From Bacteroidales bacterium (GTDB taxonomy: Bacteria > Bacteroidota > Bacteroidia > Bacteroidales > Muribaculaceae), in assembly GCA_014800065.1 (NCBI GenBank), contig JAAVGX010000035.1:1-10654 (forward strand): 10,654 bases of DNA. Direction: 5' to 3'. The translations under genes and the position numbers were made by a program. The notes beneath the pieces are model-generated. The model did no database searches. It was not told the DNA's origin and saw nothing but the letters and a program-made list of their open reading frames with translations. Shown here piece by piece: positions 1-5,717 of the stretch. Within the stretch, counting starts at the first letter, position 1, and the number at the start of each line of letters is the position of its first letter.

Positions 1-118
1 AGATTATTGCGTGCTCCCATTTGCGCAGACGCCGGCCTATGTATGCCTCGAATGGGCGACATAGGTCGGGGACGTAGCGGTAGCGCTGCTTGGGAGGGGT
101 TTTTATGTACGCTTTCAT
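1..118 (-). CDS. Hypothetical protein, 5' part only (runs off the left edge)
   Basis: An open frame starts at ATG 118-116 on the minus strand and continues without a stop for 39 codons to the window edge. The visible N-terminus begins MKAYIKTPPKQRYRYVPDLC and is rich in Arg, Lys and Tyr, with no signal peptide or membrane segment. I do not recognise the family. Support for a real gene comes from a perfect Bacteroidetes -7 box (TAACTTTG, minus strand, 192-185) about 65 bases upstream of the start, and from the uninterrupted frame. The inferred leader would contain the palindrome at 150-168. The protein could be anything from a small basic protein to the start of a large enzyme; more sequence to the left would decide. 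Confidence 0.5.
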   Translation of the reverse strand, partial: MKAYIKTPPKQRYRYVPDLCRPFEAYIGRRLRKWEHAII

Positions 119-149
119 AGTATTTTTGCCTTGTTTTGATGGCATTTGA

Positions 150-168
150 GACATCGCAAAGCGATGTC
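150..168. repeat. Palindrome, 8-bp stem with constant 3' flank
   Basis: GACATCGC-AAA-GCGATGTC is a perfect 8-bp inverted repeat with a 3-base loop, followed by CCTACA. The palindrome at 383-403 has a different stem but is followed by the near-identical flank GTACA after GTCC. It lies in the presumed leader of the minus-strand gene starting at 118. Confidence 0.7.
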
Positions 169-184
169 CCTACAATTTTTGGGG

Positions 185-192
185 CAAAGTTA
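185..192 (-). promoter_or_regulatory. Bacteroidetes-type -7 box for the leftmost gene
   Basis: The minus strand reads TAACTTTG here, a perfect match to the TAnnTTTG -7 consensus. No good TTTG -33 box is present at the usual 19-21 base distance, so this half is weak. Transcription would start near 178 and give a leader of about 60 bases before ATG 118. Confidence 0.45.
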
Positions 193-280
193 CGATGTGA
201 TTTTTGGGAATTATTGTGTGATTTGCGCAATTTGACTTTTCTCTCGTTGTTGCCTTTGGCTCACTTGTTTTGGCGGGTGT

Positions 281-298
281 GCCGAGCTGAAGCTCGGC
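281..298. repeat. Palindrome, 8-bp GC-rich stem
   Basis: GCCGAGCT-GA-AGCTCGGC is a perfect 8-bp inverted repeat. It has no T run on either side and so is not a good terminator. It sits 13 bases from the next palindrome. Confidence 0.65.
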
Positions 299-311
299 GA
301 CAAAGACAAAG

Positions 312-327
312 TGCCGCTTGCGCGGCA
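312..327. repeat. Palindrome, 6-bp stem, GCAA loop on the minus strand
   Basis: TGCCGC-TTGC-GCGGCA is a perfect 6-bp inverted repeat. Read on the minus strand the loop is GCAA, a GNRA-type tetraloop that stabilises RNA hairpins. It belongs to the same cluster as the palindromes at 281-298 and 383-403. Confidence 0.55.
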
Positions 328-378
328 TTACTTTGGCACGGTTTGGGCGTTGGTTTACAGCGTGTTAGGTTACTGGTC

Positions 379-403
379 AAAAGGACGCTCGGAACGAGCG
401 TCC
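379..403 (-). terminator. Probable terminator of the sigma factor/membrane protein unit (also a palindromic repeat)
   Basis: On the minus strand a perfect 9-bp stem GGACGCTCG / CGAGCGTCC with loop TTC is followed directly by TTTTG. It begins 30 bases downstream of the stop codon of the membrane protein gene, which is the expected place for an intrinsic terminator. The T run is short, so efficiency is uncertain. The palindrome also shares its TGTAC/G-type flank with the one at 150-168, so a repeat may have been co-opted as a terminator. Confidence 0.5.
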
Positions 404-433
404 GTACATTTATTTGGCTTCAGAGGGGGTGTT

Positions 434-1225
434 TCAGTCGAGTTGCTGCAAGATTGTTTTGCAGTGATTGCCGAATGTGGTGTCTTTATATTGCTCTGTC
501 AGAACTTTGAGGATTTCTACTGCCTTTCTTTTCTTATGCAGTTTGAGGTATGCCACAGTTAGGTCCCACCCGGCTTCCTGGAGGTCGTCGGTGTAGTAGC
601 TGAATTTGCCATATTCCTTGATGCATTCTTTGTAGCGTGCTTCAAGAGCCGGCAACTCTGTTTTTAATTCATCGATTGAAATTGATGTTACGTCGAATTC
701 GCCTTTGTTTGCAGTGATGTACGGAGCACTGGCGTACAAGGCGGCGTCACAAAGTTTGCCGTTCATTGTGTTTATGCTCGGAATCAGTACGATGAGGACA
801 ACCGCAGCAGCTGTAATGGCGGCCGAAATCCAAGGACGGAATGAGCGCCACAAGTTTTTCTTTTTCACGGCGGGTAGAGGTAATGGTGCAGGTCCTGCAA
901 ATCCTTCTGCCATATGTTCGACAGCTTTGTCAGTGACCTCGACCTCTCCATCAATATTGTTAAGCACTACTTCGTTATCTTCATCAATCGTAGCTTTCAA
1001 TACGATGGAAGGGAATACTTTACATTCATCGACGTGACTAAAGCTGGTGCTTAACTGAGCATGATGTAGCTTCGTAGTGGAGGGCTCTTTCACGATTTTT
1101 GCAAACTCTTCATCGCTCATATGAAGCATGGCAACCTCAAAGTCGGCATTATCTTGTTCGGCTTCCTTGATTAAACCGTTGATTATGAGGTTGTCAAGGT
1201 TCTTTTCTAAATCTTTTTCTTTCAT
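434..1225 (-). CDS. Single-pass membrane protein with TPR-like C-terminal end, sigma factor partner
   Basis: This 263-residue protein has an acidic, helical N-terminal part (1-125, predicted cytoplasmic), one strong membrane segment at about 133-150 preceded by the basic stretch KKKNLWRSFR, and a C-terminal part (151-263) predicted to be periplasmic. Residues about 215-250 look like one or two degenerate tetratricopeptide helices (AGWDLTVAYLKLHKKRKAVE). It starts 5 bases after the end of the sigma factor reading frame, so the two are surely co-transcribed. Position and topology suggest an anti-sigma or signal-relay role, but it has none of the features of FecR or zinc-binding anti-sigma proteins. 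That role is inferred from context only. The gene is probably ended by the hairpin at 379-403. Confidence 0.85.
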   Translation of the reverse strand: MKEKDLEKNLDNLIINGLIKEAEQDNADFEVAMLHMSDEEFAKIVKEPSTTKLHHAQLSTSFSHVDECKVFPSIVLKATIDEDNEVVLNNIDGEVEVTDKAVEHMAEGFAGPAPLPLPAVKKKNLWRSFRPWISAAITAAAVVLIVLIPSINTMNGKLCDAALYASAPYITANKGEFDVTSISIDELKTELPALEARYKECIKEYGKFSYYTDDLQEAGWDLTVAYLKLHKKRKAVEILKVLTEQYKDTTFGNHCKTILQQLD

Positions 1226-1230
1226 AATCT

Positions 1231-1365
1231 TTAGGTGTTACTCAAAATACCGAGATAGCGCACTGTGTTGAGAACTCGCGCCTTCAACTTATCCATGCAG
1301 CGGTTCTTTGTTGTGATGGCGCTGCGCGAAGAGCTGTAATTCATTGAATCGGCGATTTCCTTCAT
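1231..1365 (-). pseudogene. Out-of-frame C-terminal end of the ECF sigma factor (region 4 helix-turn-helix)
   Basis: In the frame shifted by one base relative to the sigma gene, the sequence from 1365 to the TAA at 1233-1231 encodes 44 residues starting MKEIADSMNYSSSRSAITTK. This is a typical second half of sigma region 4.2, including the recognition helix (SSSRSAITTKNRCMDKL). Joining it to the upstream frame by restoring one T in the T4 run near 1367-1370 gives a continuous 189-residue protein of normal ECF length. The fragment starts with an ATG that overlaps the upstream TGA (ATGA). Separate translation by coupling is therefore conceivable, but the break falls inside the folded region 4 domain, which argues for a recent deletion or a sequencing error. 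Confidence 0.8.
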
Positions 1366-1799
1366 GGAAAATTATCGAAGTAGTATAACTTCAGAATCTT
1401 ATTGCAGGGATCCGGAATATAGCTTAATTCGGCAGCCAGAACGGCCTGCATGTCGGGGTCCTCATAGATTGAGGTCTCTGCGATTTTTTCTTCGGTATAT
1501 TTCTTTTCGAATTCATCGCGATTAAAAGTTTCATCGTCATAAGAGTCAATATCTTGAGGGCGACGAGTAGCTTTTTTGTTCGCTTGGTTCCACCCCATCC
1601 TGAGGATGTAGGCTTTCCAGTGAGTGTTGGCATCTACTCGACCATGAATTATATTGTTGCGAACATCTATCCACACATCAGTGTAGATGTCCATAATTTC
1701 ATCGTAGCTGATATTGAAATTCTTGCGCAGATAGTTGATGAAGAGCGGTTTCAGTTCTTCATAAAACTGCCGGACTATGTCGTTGTAATCGTATGGCAT
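1362..1799 (-). CDS. ECF-type RNA polymerase sigma factor, interrupted by a frameshift in region 4
   Basis: The 145-residue frame carries sigma region 2 (about residues 8-80: DEIMDIYTDVWIDVRNNI for core binding, then HWKAYILRMGWNQANKKATR for -10 recognition), an acidic linker (81-116), and the first half of region 4 (about 117-144, CNKILKLYYFDNF). It then stops at TGA 1364-1362. The missing second half of region 4 follows at once in the next frame (1365-1231). An intact version would be 189 residues, usual for Bacteroidetes ECF factors. As written the protein cannot bind the -35 region normally, so the gene is either inactivated, phase-variable at the T run, or misread. It lies directly before its likely membrane partner and has a -7 box at 1839-1832. 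Confidence 0.85.
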   Translation of the reverse strand: MPYDYNDIVRQFYEELKPLFINYLRKNFNISYDEIMDIYTDVWIDVRNNIIHGRVDANTHWKAYILRMGWNQANKKATRRPQDIDSYDDETFNRDEFEKKYTEEKIAETSIYEDPDMQAVLAAELSYIPDPCNKILKLYYFDNFP

Positions 1800-1831
1800 G
1801 GTTTGTTGAGTGCGTTTTTCTCAATTAAATG

Positions 1832-1839
1832 CAAATTTA
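1832..1839 (-). promoter_or_regulatory. -7 box for the sigma factor gene
   Basis: The minus strand reads TAAATTTG, a perfect TAnnTTTG match, 33 bases before ATG 1799. No clear -33 TTTG is present at 19-21 bases. It suggests a housekeeping promoter for the sigma/membrane protein pair, separate from the channel/acetyltransferase unit upstream. Confidence 0.45.
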
Positions 1840-1884
1840 ATAATTTTGCACCAAACGACCTCACACTCTATGCTGATTTTTTCC

Positions 1885-2463
1885 TTAATCCAAAGAATTG
1901 GTCTGCATATGGTTCATGATAGTGCCGGCGAAGGGACGTTGGCCCACTTGGCTGAATCCGATTTTTTCGTAAAGCGCACGAGCGTTGTTATTTTCAGGCT
2001 CAACCAGTAATCCCGCGGGTAGTCCGCTCCGGCGTGCTTTTTCGATGGCGAGGCGGAGCAGGGCAGAGGCCACGCCTTGTCGGCGGTACGCCGGTGCTAC
2101 GGCTAAAGTGTCGATATATAGTTCACCGGCTGCGGTCTCATCGCCGCCCTCGGAGATGTTGAAATTCAGTTCTTTCAGGAACAGGTCGGCAGTGGGGACA
2201 CGGAGTTCGTGGAGCTTCCCGCCATCGTAGCAGATGCAAGCGCCGATTGGTCGGCTCTGAGCATCGATGGCTACCAGGGCGTTACGATAGCTGTACTGAG
2301 TGTCGGAGCGCGCGGCCAGTCGTCCGAAGATTGCCGAAGTAGCTTCAACCGTACCTGCAAGCTGCTCGCAGAGTTCAACCCCGATGGCCTGAGCCACACA
2401 CTCACCCAAAAAAGAAGCATGTTCGGGCTTCCCGGATATTATGCTGAACATATCAGTTTTCAT
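1885..2463 (-). CDS. GNAT family N-acetyltransferase
   Basis: This 192-residue cytoplasmic protein transfers an acetyl group from acetyl-CoA to an amine; the substrate cannot be read from the sequence. The C-terminal half holds the GNAT core. Motif A is at about 116-143 (IDTLAVAPAYRRQGVASALL), with the RRQGVA acetyl-CoA pyrophosphate loop at 127-132. Motif B is at 158-170 (NNNARALYEKIGF). The N-terminal half (1-110) is more variable and would form the substrate side. The start ATG 2463 lies inside the last codons of the channel gene (11-base overlap), and a second ATG at 2451 is also possible. The overlap implies translational coupling with the channel. I see no terminator in the 85 bases before the sigma factor gene. 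Confidence 0.88.
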   Translation of the reverse strand: MKTDMFSIISGKPEHASFLGECVAQAIGVELCEQLAGTVEATSAIFGRLAARSDTQYSYRNALVAIDAQSRPIGACICYDGGKLHELRVPTADLFLKELNFNISEGGDETAAGELYIDTLAVAPAYRRQGVASALLRLAIEKARRSGLPAGLLVEPENNNARALYEKIGFSQVGQRPFAGTIMNHMQTNSLD

Positions 2464-3253
2464 GTTTAGTCTTGGCCGGAGTAGCCACAGCGTTGGAAAT
2501 ATACACGGTAAATACGGGGAAGAGTATCAGACCCATTGCCGACAGTACGGTTGCCAGTGCTTCGCCAAGGGTAGTCATTTCGGAGATATTGGATCCCACC
2601 GTGGTTGTGCAAAGGATGGCCCAGTAGATGGCTGAACGGAAAGAATGGATTTCGGGATTGATGGATGCTTCAGCAACGTAGAACATAAGGCTTGCGAAGT
2701 ACATCATAGTCAGAAGCAAAAGCATATATGCCGAGAACATACTGAGCGACTTTCCGAAGCGCATGGTCCTCAGCACCGACCCCAGCACAAACACCGCGCG
2801 AAGAATCGGCAGGAATTCAAGCACAAACTGCCATTCACCCGATGGATGGATGCCGAAGGCCCAAAGAATCTGTATGTAGGGAATACAGATAAGGAACGAT
2901 GGTAACTGGCTGATAACGTACTTTTTGCGATTATCGCTTATGAACCATCCCAGAGCGATGTCGATAAGGAAAATCACGCAAACCCAAAACTCCACACGAA
3001 GATATATATGGCTGGTGTAGAACGACTTGGCGTTAACGACCTCATAACTCATCAGCGCCACTAAAAGCGACGCACCCAGAAGCACCACCAAATGGAGGCA
3101 GAACATAATGCCGCTGCGGTAGCCGTCGTTGTAAGCCGCCGTTTGAGTCTCGTCGATCGGCATCGGTTTTGAGGGAGCCTGTTGTTGTGTGGTATCCGTC
3201 TTTTCAACCTGCTGTTGGTCAGTGGGTTTGTCTTTTTCACTATCAGTTGCCAT
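2453..3253 (-). CDS. Voltage-gated-type (six-segment) ion channel with altered selectivity filter
   Basis: The 266-residue protein starts with a polar Gln-rich cytoplasmic tail (1-45). Six hydrophobic segments follow: S1 about 48-70, S2 87-106, S3 116-134, S4 144-166 with only a few arginines (R152, R162, R165), S5 171-195 and S6 232-254. A pore helix and filter lie at about 204-222. This is the layout of the potassium/ion transport channel family, inner membrane, probably tetrameric. The filter reads TTTVGSNIS (216-224) where potassium channels have TVGYGD, so the second Gly and the Asp are absent and ion selectivity is uncertain. The length is normal for short bacterial members. The last codons overlap the start of the acetyltransferase gene. 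No clear promoter was found upstream of 3253. Confidence 0.85.
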   Translation of the reverse strand: MATDSEKDKPTDQQQVEKTDTTQQQAPSKPMPIDETQTAAYNDGYRSGIMFCLHLVVLLGASLLVALMSYEVVNAKSFYTSHIYLRVEFWVCVIFLIDIALGWFISDNRKKYVISQLPSFLICIPYIQILWAFGIHPSGEWQFVLEFLPILRAVFVLGSVLRTMRFGKSLSMFSAYMLLLLTMMYFASLMFYVAEASINPEIHSFRSAIYWAILCTTTVGSNISEMTTLGEALATVLSAMGLILFPVFTVYISNAVATPAKTKHEN

Positions 3254-3423
3254 AGGAATATGAATTTCAGGGTTAGCAATGTAATGCCCGGTTTAGAGTA
3301 GGCTTTTGAAATACTAACAAACGATTATCCGGTTTGGTTGCCGCGAATAAAAACATTCCCGAGCATAAATCCAACTCGAAGAACTCGATATTTTGAAAGT
3401 TTAACAATTATTCCGCGCCCGCA

Positions 3424-3457
3424 TTTTGTTTAATCAGATGAATTCTTCGTAATTTTG
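3424..3457 (+). promoter_or_regulatory. Promoter of the DUF3737-malY unit
   Basis: TTTTG at 3424-3428 (-33 box) and TAATTTTG at 3450-3457 (-7 box, perfect TAnnTTTG) are separated by 21 bases, the standard Bacteroidetes layout. Transcription would start near 3464, about 27 bases before ATG 3491. This also rules out the in-frame TTG at 3455 as a start codon, since it is part of the -7 box. Confidence 0.75.
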
Positions 3458-3490
3458 CCCACTACATACTTACATACTAACGCTAACATT

Positions 3491-4336
3491 ATGGAACTGA
3501 TTAAAGATAAAGAATTTGGAGGCGAACGTCCGCTATTCGCGTCAAAAGATTTGCGCCTTGAAAACTGCACCATCCACGCCGGCGAAAGCGCACTCAAATG
3601 TTGTGCCAATATCGAGGCCGTAGGCTGCACATTCGAGGGAAAATATCCCTTCTGGCATGTGGATACATTCCGTGTGGAACGATGCACATTCACCGAGGGA
3701 GCACGCGCAGCACTCTGGTACTCAAAGAATTGCACCATGATAGATACGCAGGTGGATGCCCCGAAGATGTTCCGCGAAATGGATGGAATTTTCCTGACCC
3801 GTGTCAACATTCCCGATGCTCAGGAAACCCTGTGGCACTGCCGAAATGTCGACATCGAGCAGGTATCCGTAGCCAAGGCCGACTACCTGTTCATGCACAG
3901 CCGCAACATCCGCATCGCCGACTACACCCAGCAGGGCAACTACTCCTTCCAGTACTGCGAGAACGTAGAAATCCGAAATGCAAAAATCGACTCCAAGGAT
4001 GCCTTCTGGAATACCGACAATGTAACCGTGTACGATTCGGAACTCACCGGCGAATACCTCGGATGGCACTCTAAAAACCTCACTCTGGTGCGCTGCCGTA
4101 TCTCCGGCACTCAGCCTCTCTGCTACTGCGAAAACCTCACCCTCGAAGATTGCGAATTTGCCCCCGATGCCGACCTCGCATTCGAGGACAGCGACGTAAA
4201 AGCCACTATCCTCTCTGAAGTTACATCCGTGAAAAATCCGCGCTCAGGTTGCATCAAGGCTAAAGGTTACGGTGAGATAATTCTGGACGAAAATATCCTC
4301 GCCCCGGCCGATTGTAAAATTGAAACAATCGCCTGA
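3491..4336 (+). CDS. DUF3737 family right-handed beta-helix protein
   Basis: The 281-residue protein matches the DUF3737 family, whose function is unknown. It begins MELIKDKEFGGERPLFASKD and consists almost wholly of about eleven turns of 19-20 residues. Most turns carry an aromatic-X-His/Tyr-Cys/Ser-X-Asn type motif: LKCCANI 35, FWHVDTF 54, LWYSKNC 75, LWHCRNV 114, FMHSRNI 134, FQYCENV 153, FWNTDNV 172, GWHSKNL 191, LCYCENL 210. This is the pattern of a right-handed beta-helix with a stacked aromatic ladder. There is no signal peptide, so it is likely cytoplasmic. ATG 3491 was chosen because it lies 34 bases after the -7 box. The gene ends 2 bases before the PLP enzyme, so the two form an operon and may act on the same substrate (inference). 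Confidence 0.9.
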   Translation: MELIKDKEFGGERPLFASKDLRLENCTIHAGESALKCCANIEAVGCTFEGKYPFWHVDTFRVERCTFTEGARAALWYSKNCTMIDTQVDAPKMFREMDGIFLTRVNIPDAQETLWHCRNVDIEQVSVAKADYLFMHSRNIRIADYTQQGNYSFQYCENVEIRNAKIDSKDAFWNTDNVTVYDSELTGEYLGWHSKNLTLVRCRISGTQPLCYCENLTLEDCEFAPDADLAFEDSDVKATILSEVTSVKNPRSGCIKAKGYGEIILDENILAPADCKIETIA

Positions 4337-4338
4337 CC

Positions 4339-5514
4339 ATGACCATCGACCATAGCTATTTCGACATTGCTCCCGATCGTCGGAATTCCAATTCCTACAA
4401 GTGGGATGTGGAGGAAGTCGGCCCCGACGTAATCCCTCTTTGGGTGGCCGATATGGATTTCCGCGTGGCTCCGCCCATCATTGATGCGCTTCGCGCCAAG
4501 GTGGAGCACGGTGTGTTTGGCTACACCTATGTGCCTCAAACCTACTATGATGCGGTGAAAAAATGGTTCCGGACCCGTCATGACTGGACCATCCAACCGG
4601 AACACATTATATATACTATCGGCGTTGTTCCGGCAATTTCAGCTATCATAAAAGCCGTGTGCCAACCGGGCGACAAGGTGATTGTTCAGACACCGGCCTA
4701 CAACTGCTTCTTCTCTTCGATCCGCAACAACGACTGCATTCTGGCGGCTAACCCGCTGCTTCGCGCCGAGGACGGTTCTTACAGCATCGACTTCGACGGC
4801 CTTGAGGAACTCGCGGCCGACCCCCGTGCTAAAATCATGATACTCTGCAACCCCCACAACCCTACCGGACGTGTGTGGACTCGCGAGGAATTGCTGCGCA
4901 TCGCCGATATCTGCGCTCGCAACGGGGTACTCGTCCTTAGCGACGAAATTCATTGCGAACTCGTTTATCCGGGGTACAAGTACACTCCTTATGCTTCTCT
5001 TGGCGAGGATGTTGCCAAGAATTCCGTGGTGTGCATTTCCGCTTCGAAAGCATTCAATATCGCCGGGTTGCAGATTGCCAACATCGTCGCCCCGGACCCC
5101 GAGTTGCGTGCCCGTATCGACAAAGCTATCAACATAAATGAAGTTTGCGACGTCAACCCCTTCGGAGTGGTAGCCACTATTGCTGCTTACAACGAATCCG
5201 CACCCTGGCTCGACGCACTGGTGGACTATCTGAACGAAAACCGTCGGATGACAGTAGAATTTTTCCGTCAAAATCTCCCCGACTTTCCCGTCACCAACCC
5301 CGAAGCGACATACCTGTTGTGGATTGACTGCCGTAAGACCGCACTCTCATCCGCACAAATAATCGAACGCCTGCGAACCGACGCAAAAGTCCTCCTCAGC
5401 CCGGGCGAAATCTATCATGGCGAGGGATACATCCGCCTCAACATGGCCTGCCCCCGCCAGCGCCTCCAACAGGCCCTCCAACGCATAGCCCCCGTACTGA
5501 ACGCACTTGTGTGA
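4339..5514 (+). CDS. MalY/PatB-type PLP-dependent aminotransferase / C-S lyase
   Basis: This 391-residue fold-type I PLP enzyme belongs to the MalY/PatB subgroup, whose members cleave C-S bonds of cystathionine or cysteine conjugates (beta-lyase) and may also transaminate. Visible landmarks are the N-terminal motif VIPLWVADMDF (31-41), GVFGYTY (58-64), the cofactor-contacting CNPHNPTGRVW (170-180) with N174, SDEIH (201-205) with D202 for the pyridine nitrogen, the Schiff-base lysine K237 in SASKAFNIAGLQ, and the carboxylate-binding R366 in YIRLNMACPR. All catalytic residues are present and the length is normal. The start follows the DUF3737 stop by 2 bases and the two share the promoter at 3424-3457. 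The exact substrate is not shown by the sequence; a symbol such as malY or patB would overstate it. Confidence 0.93.
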   Translation: MTIDHSYFDIAPDRRNSNSYKWDVEEVGPDVIPLWVADMDFRVAPPIIDALRAKVEHGVFGYTYVPQTYYDAVKKWFRTRHDWTIQPEHIIYTIGVVPAISAIIKAVCQPGDKVIVQTPAYNCFFSSIRNNDCILAANPLLRAEDGSYSIDFDGLEELAADPRAKIMILCNPHNPTGRVWTREELLRIADICARNGVLVLSDEIHCELVYPGYKYTPYASLGEDVAKNSVVCISASKAFNIAGLQIANIVAPDPELRARIDKAININEVCDVNPFGVVATIAAYNESAPWLDALVDYLNENRRMTVEFFRQNLPDFPVTNPEATYLLWIDCRKTALSSAQIIERLRTDAKVLLSPGEIYHGEGYIRLNMACPRQRLQQALQRIAPVLNALV

Positions 5515-5613
5515 ATGCATTTGGTTCTGAAACACTCGCGGTTAACAAAGAATTAAGCTCCCGGGCTTCTCCATCTTGTTAGTTGTTGAGGCTTATCTTG
5601 TTATATGCCCGCT

Positions 5614-5635
5614 GAGTGCCGGAGAGAGTGCCGGA
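5614..5635 (+). repeat. Tandem direct repeat upstream of the carA promoter
   Basis: GAGTGCCGGA occurs twice, at 5614-5623 and 5626-5635, a 12-base period. The pair lies 12 bases upstream of the -33 box of the carAB promoter. Two same-facing copies at about one helical turn fit an activator or repressor site, but this is inference; chance duplication is possible. Confidence 0.4.
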
Positions 5636-5647
5636 ATCCAATTACCG

Positions 5648-5679
5648 TTTGGTGATATTGGGAAATTTTCGTAACTTTG
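5648..5679 (+). promoter_or_regulatory. carAB promoter
   Basis: TTTG at 5648-5651 and TAACTTTG at 5672-5679 are separated by 20 bases, a full match to the Bacteroidetes housekeeping consensus. Transcription would start near 5686 and leave a leader of about 32 bases before ATG 5718. The leader is too short for a classic pyrimidine attenuator, and no T-tract hairpin is seen in it. Confidence 0.8.
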
Positions 5680-5717
5680 CGTGGTCTTTCCGGAATAAGC
5701 GAAAGCCTTTGCTAATA

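Larger units (their letters stand above)
119..433. other. Gene-free stretch rich in short palindromes
   Basis: This 315-base stretch between the stop of the membrane protein gene (434) and the start of the leftmost gene (118) has no convincing gene. It holds four near-perfect palindromes at 150-168, 281-298, 312-327 and 383-403, plus a minus-strand -7 box at 185-192. The plus-strand frames that cross it begin without promoter or ribosome-site support and their protein sequence is low-complexity translation of the palindromes. It is best read as a repeat-bearing intergenic region. Confidence 0.6.

Noticed and set aside
136..510. Plus-strand frame of 124 codons across the palindrome region
   Set aside because: It crosses four palindromes and the end of the opposite gene, its protein is low-complexity and Arg/Leu/Cys-rich, and no promoter or family resemblance supports it.
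1362..1376. Programmed -1 ribosomal frameshifting as the main explanation for the split sigma factor
   Set aside because: The site lacks a canonical X-XXY-YYZ slippery heptamer and I see no strong stimulatory hairpin just downstream, so a one-base deletion or error is simpler.
1841..1848. Plus-strand TAATTTTG, a perfect -7 match facing away from the sigma gene
   Set aside because: No -33 box at the right distance and no gene downstream on that strand; in AT-rich DNA this can occur by chance.
3455..3490. Upstream TTG start for the DUF3737 protein
   Set aside because: The TTG is part of the -7 box, so it cannot be in the transcript; ATG 3491 matches the family N-terminus.
5547..5570. Possible terminator after the PLP enzyme around AAGCTCCCGGGCTT
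   Set aside because: The stem has internal mismatches and no T run follows.
5616..5717. GTG start giving CarA a 34-residue extension
   Set aside because: The extension spans the -33 and -7 boxes and does not resemble CarA; ATG 5718 lies just downstream of the promoter.
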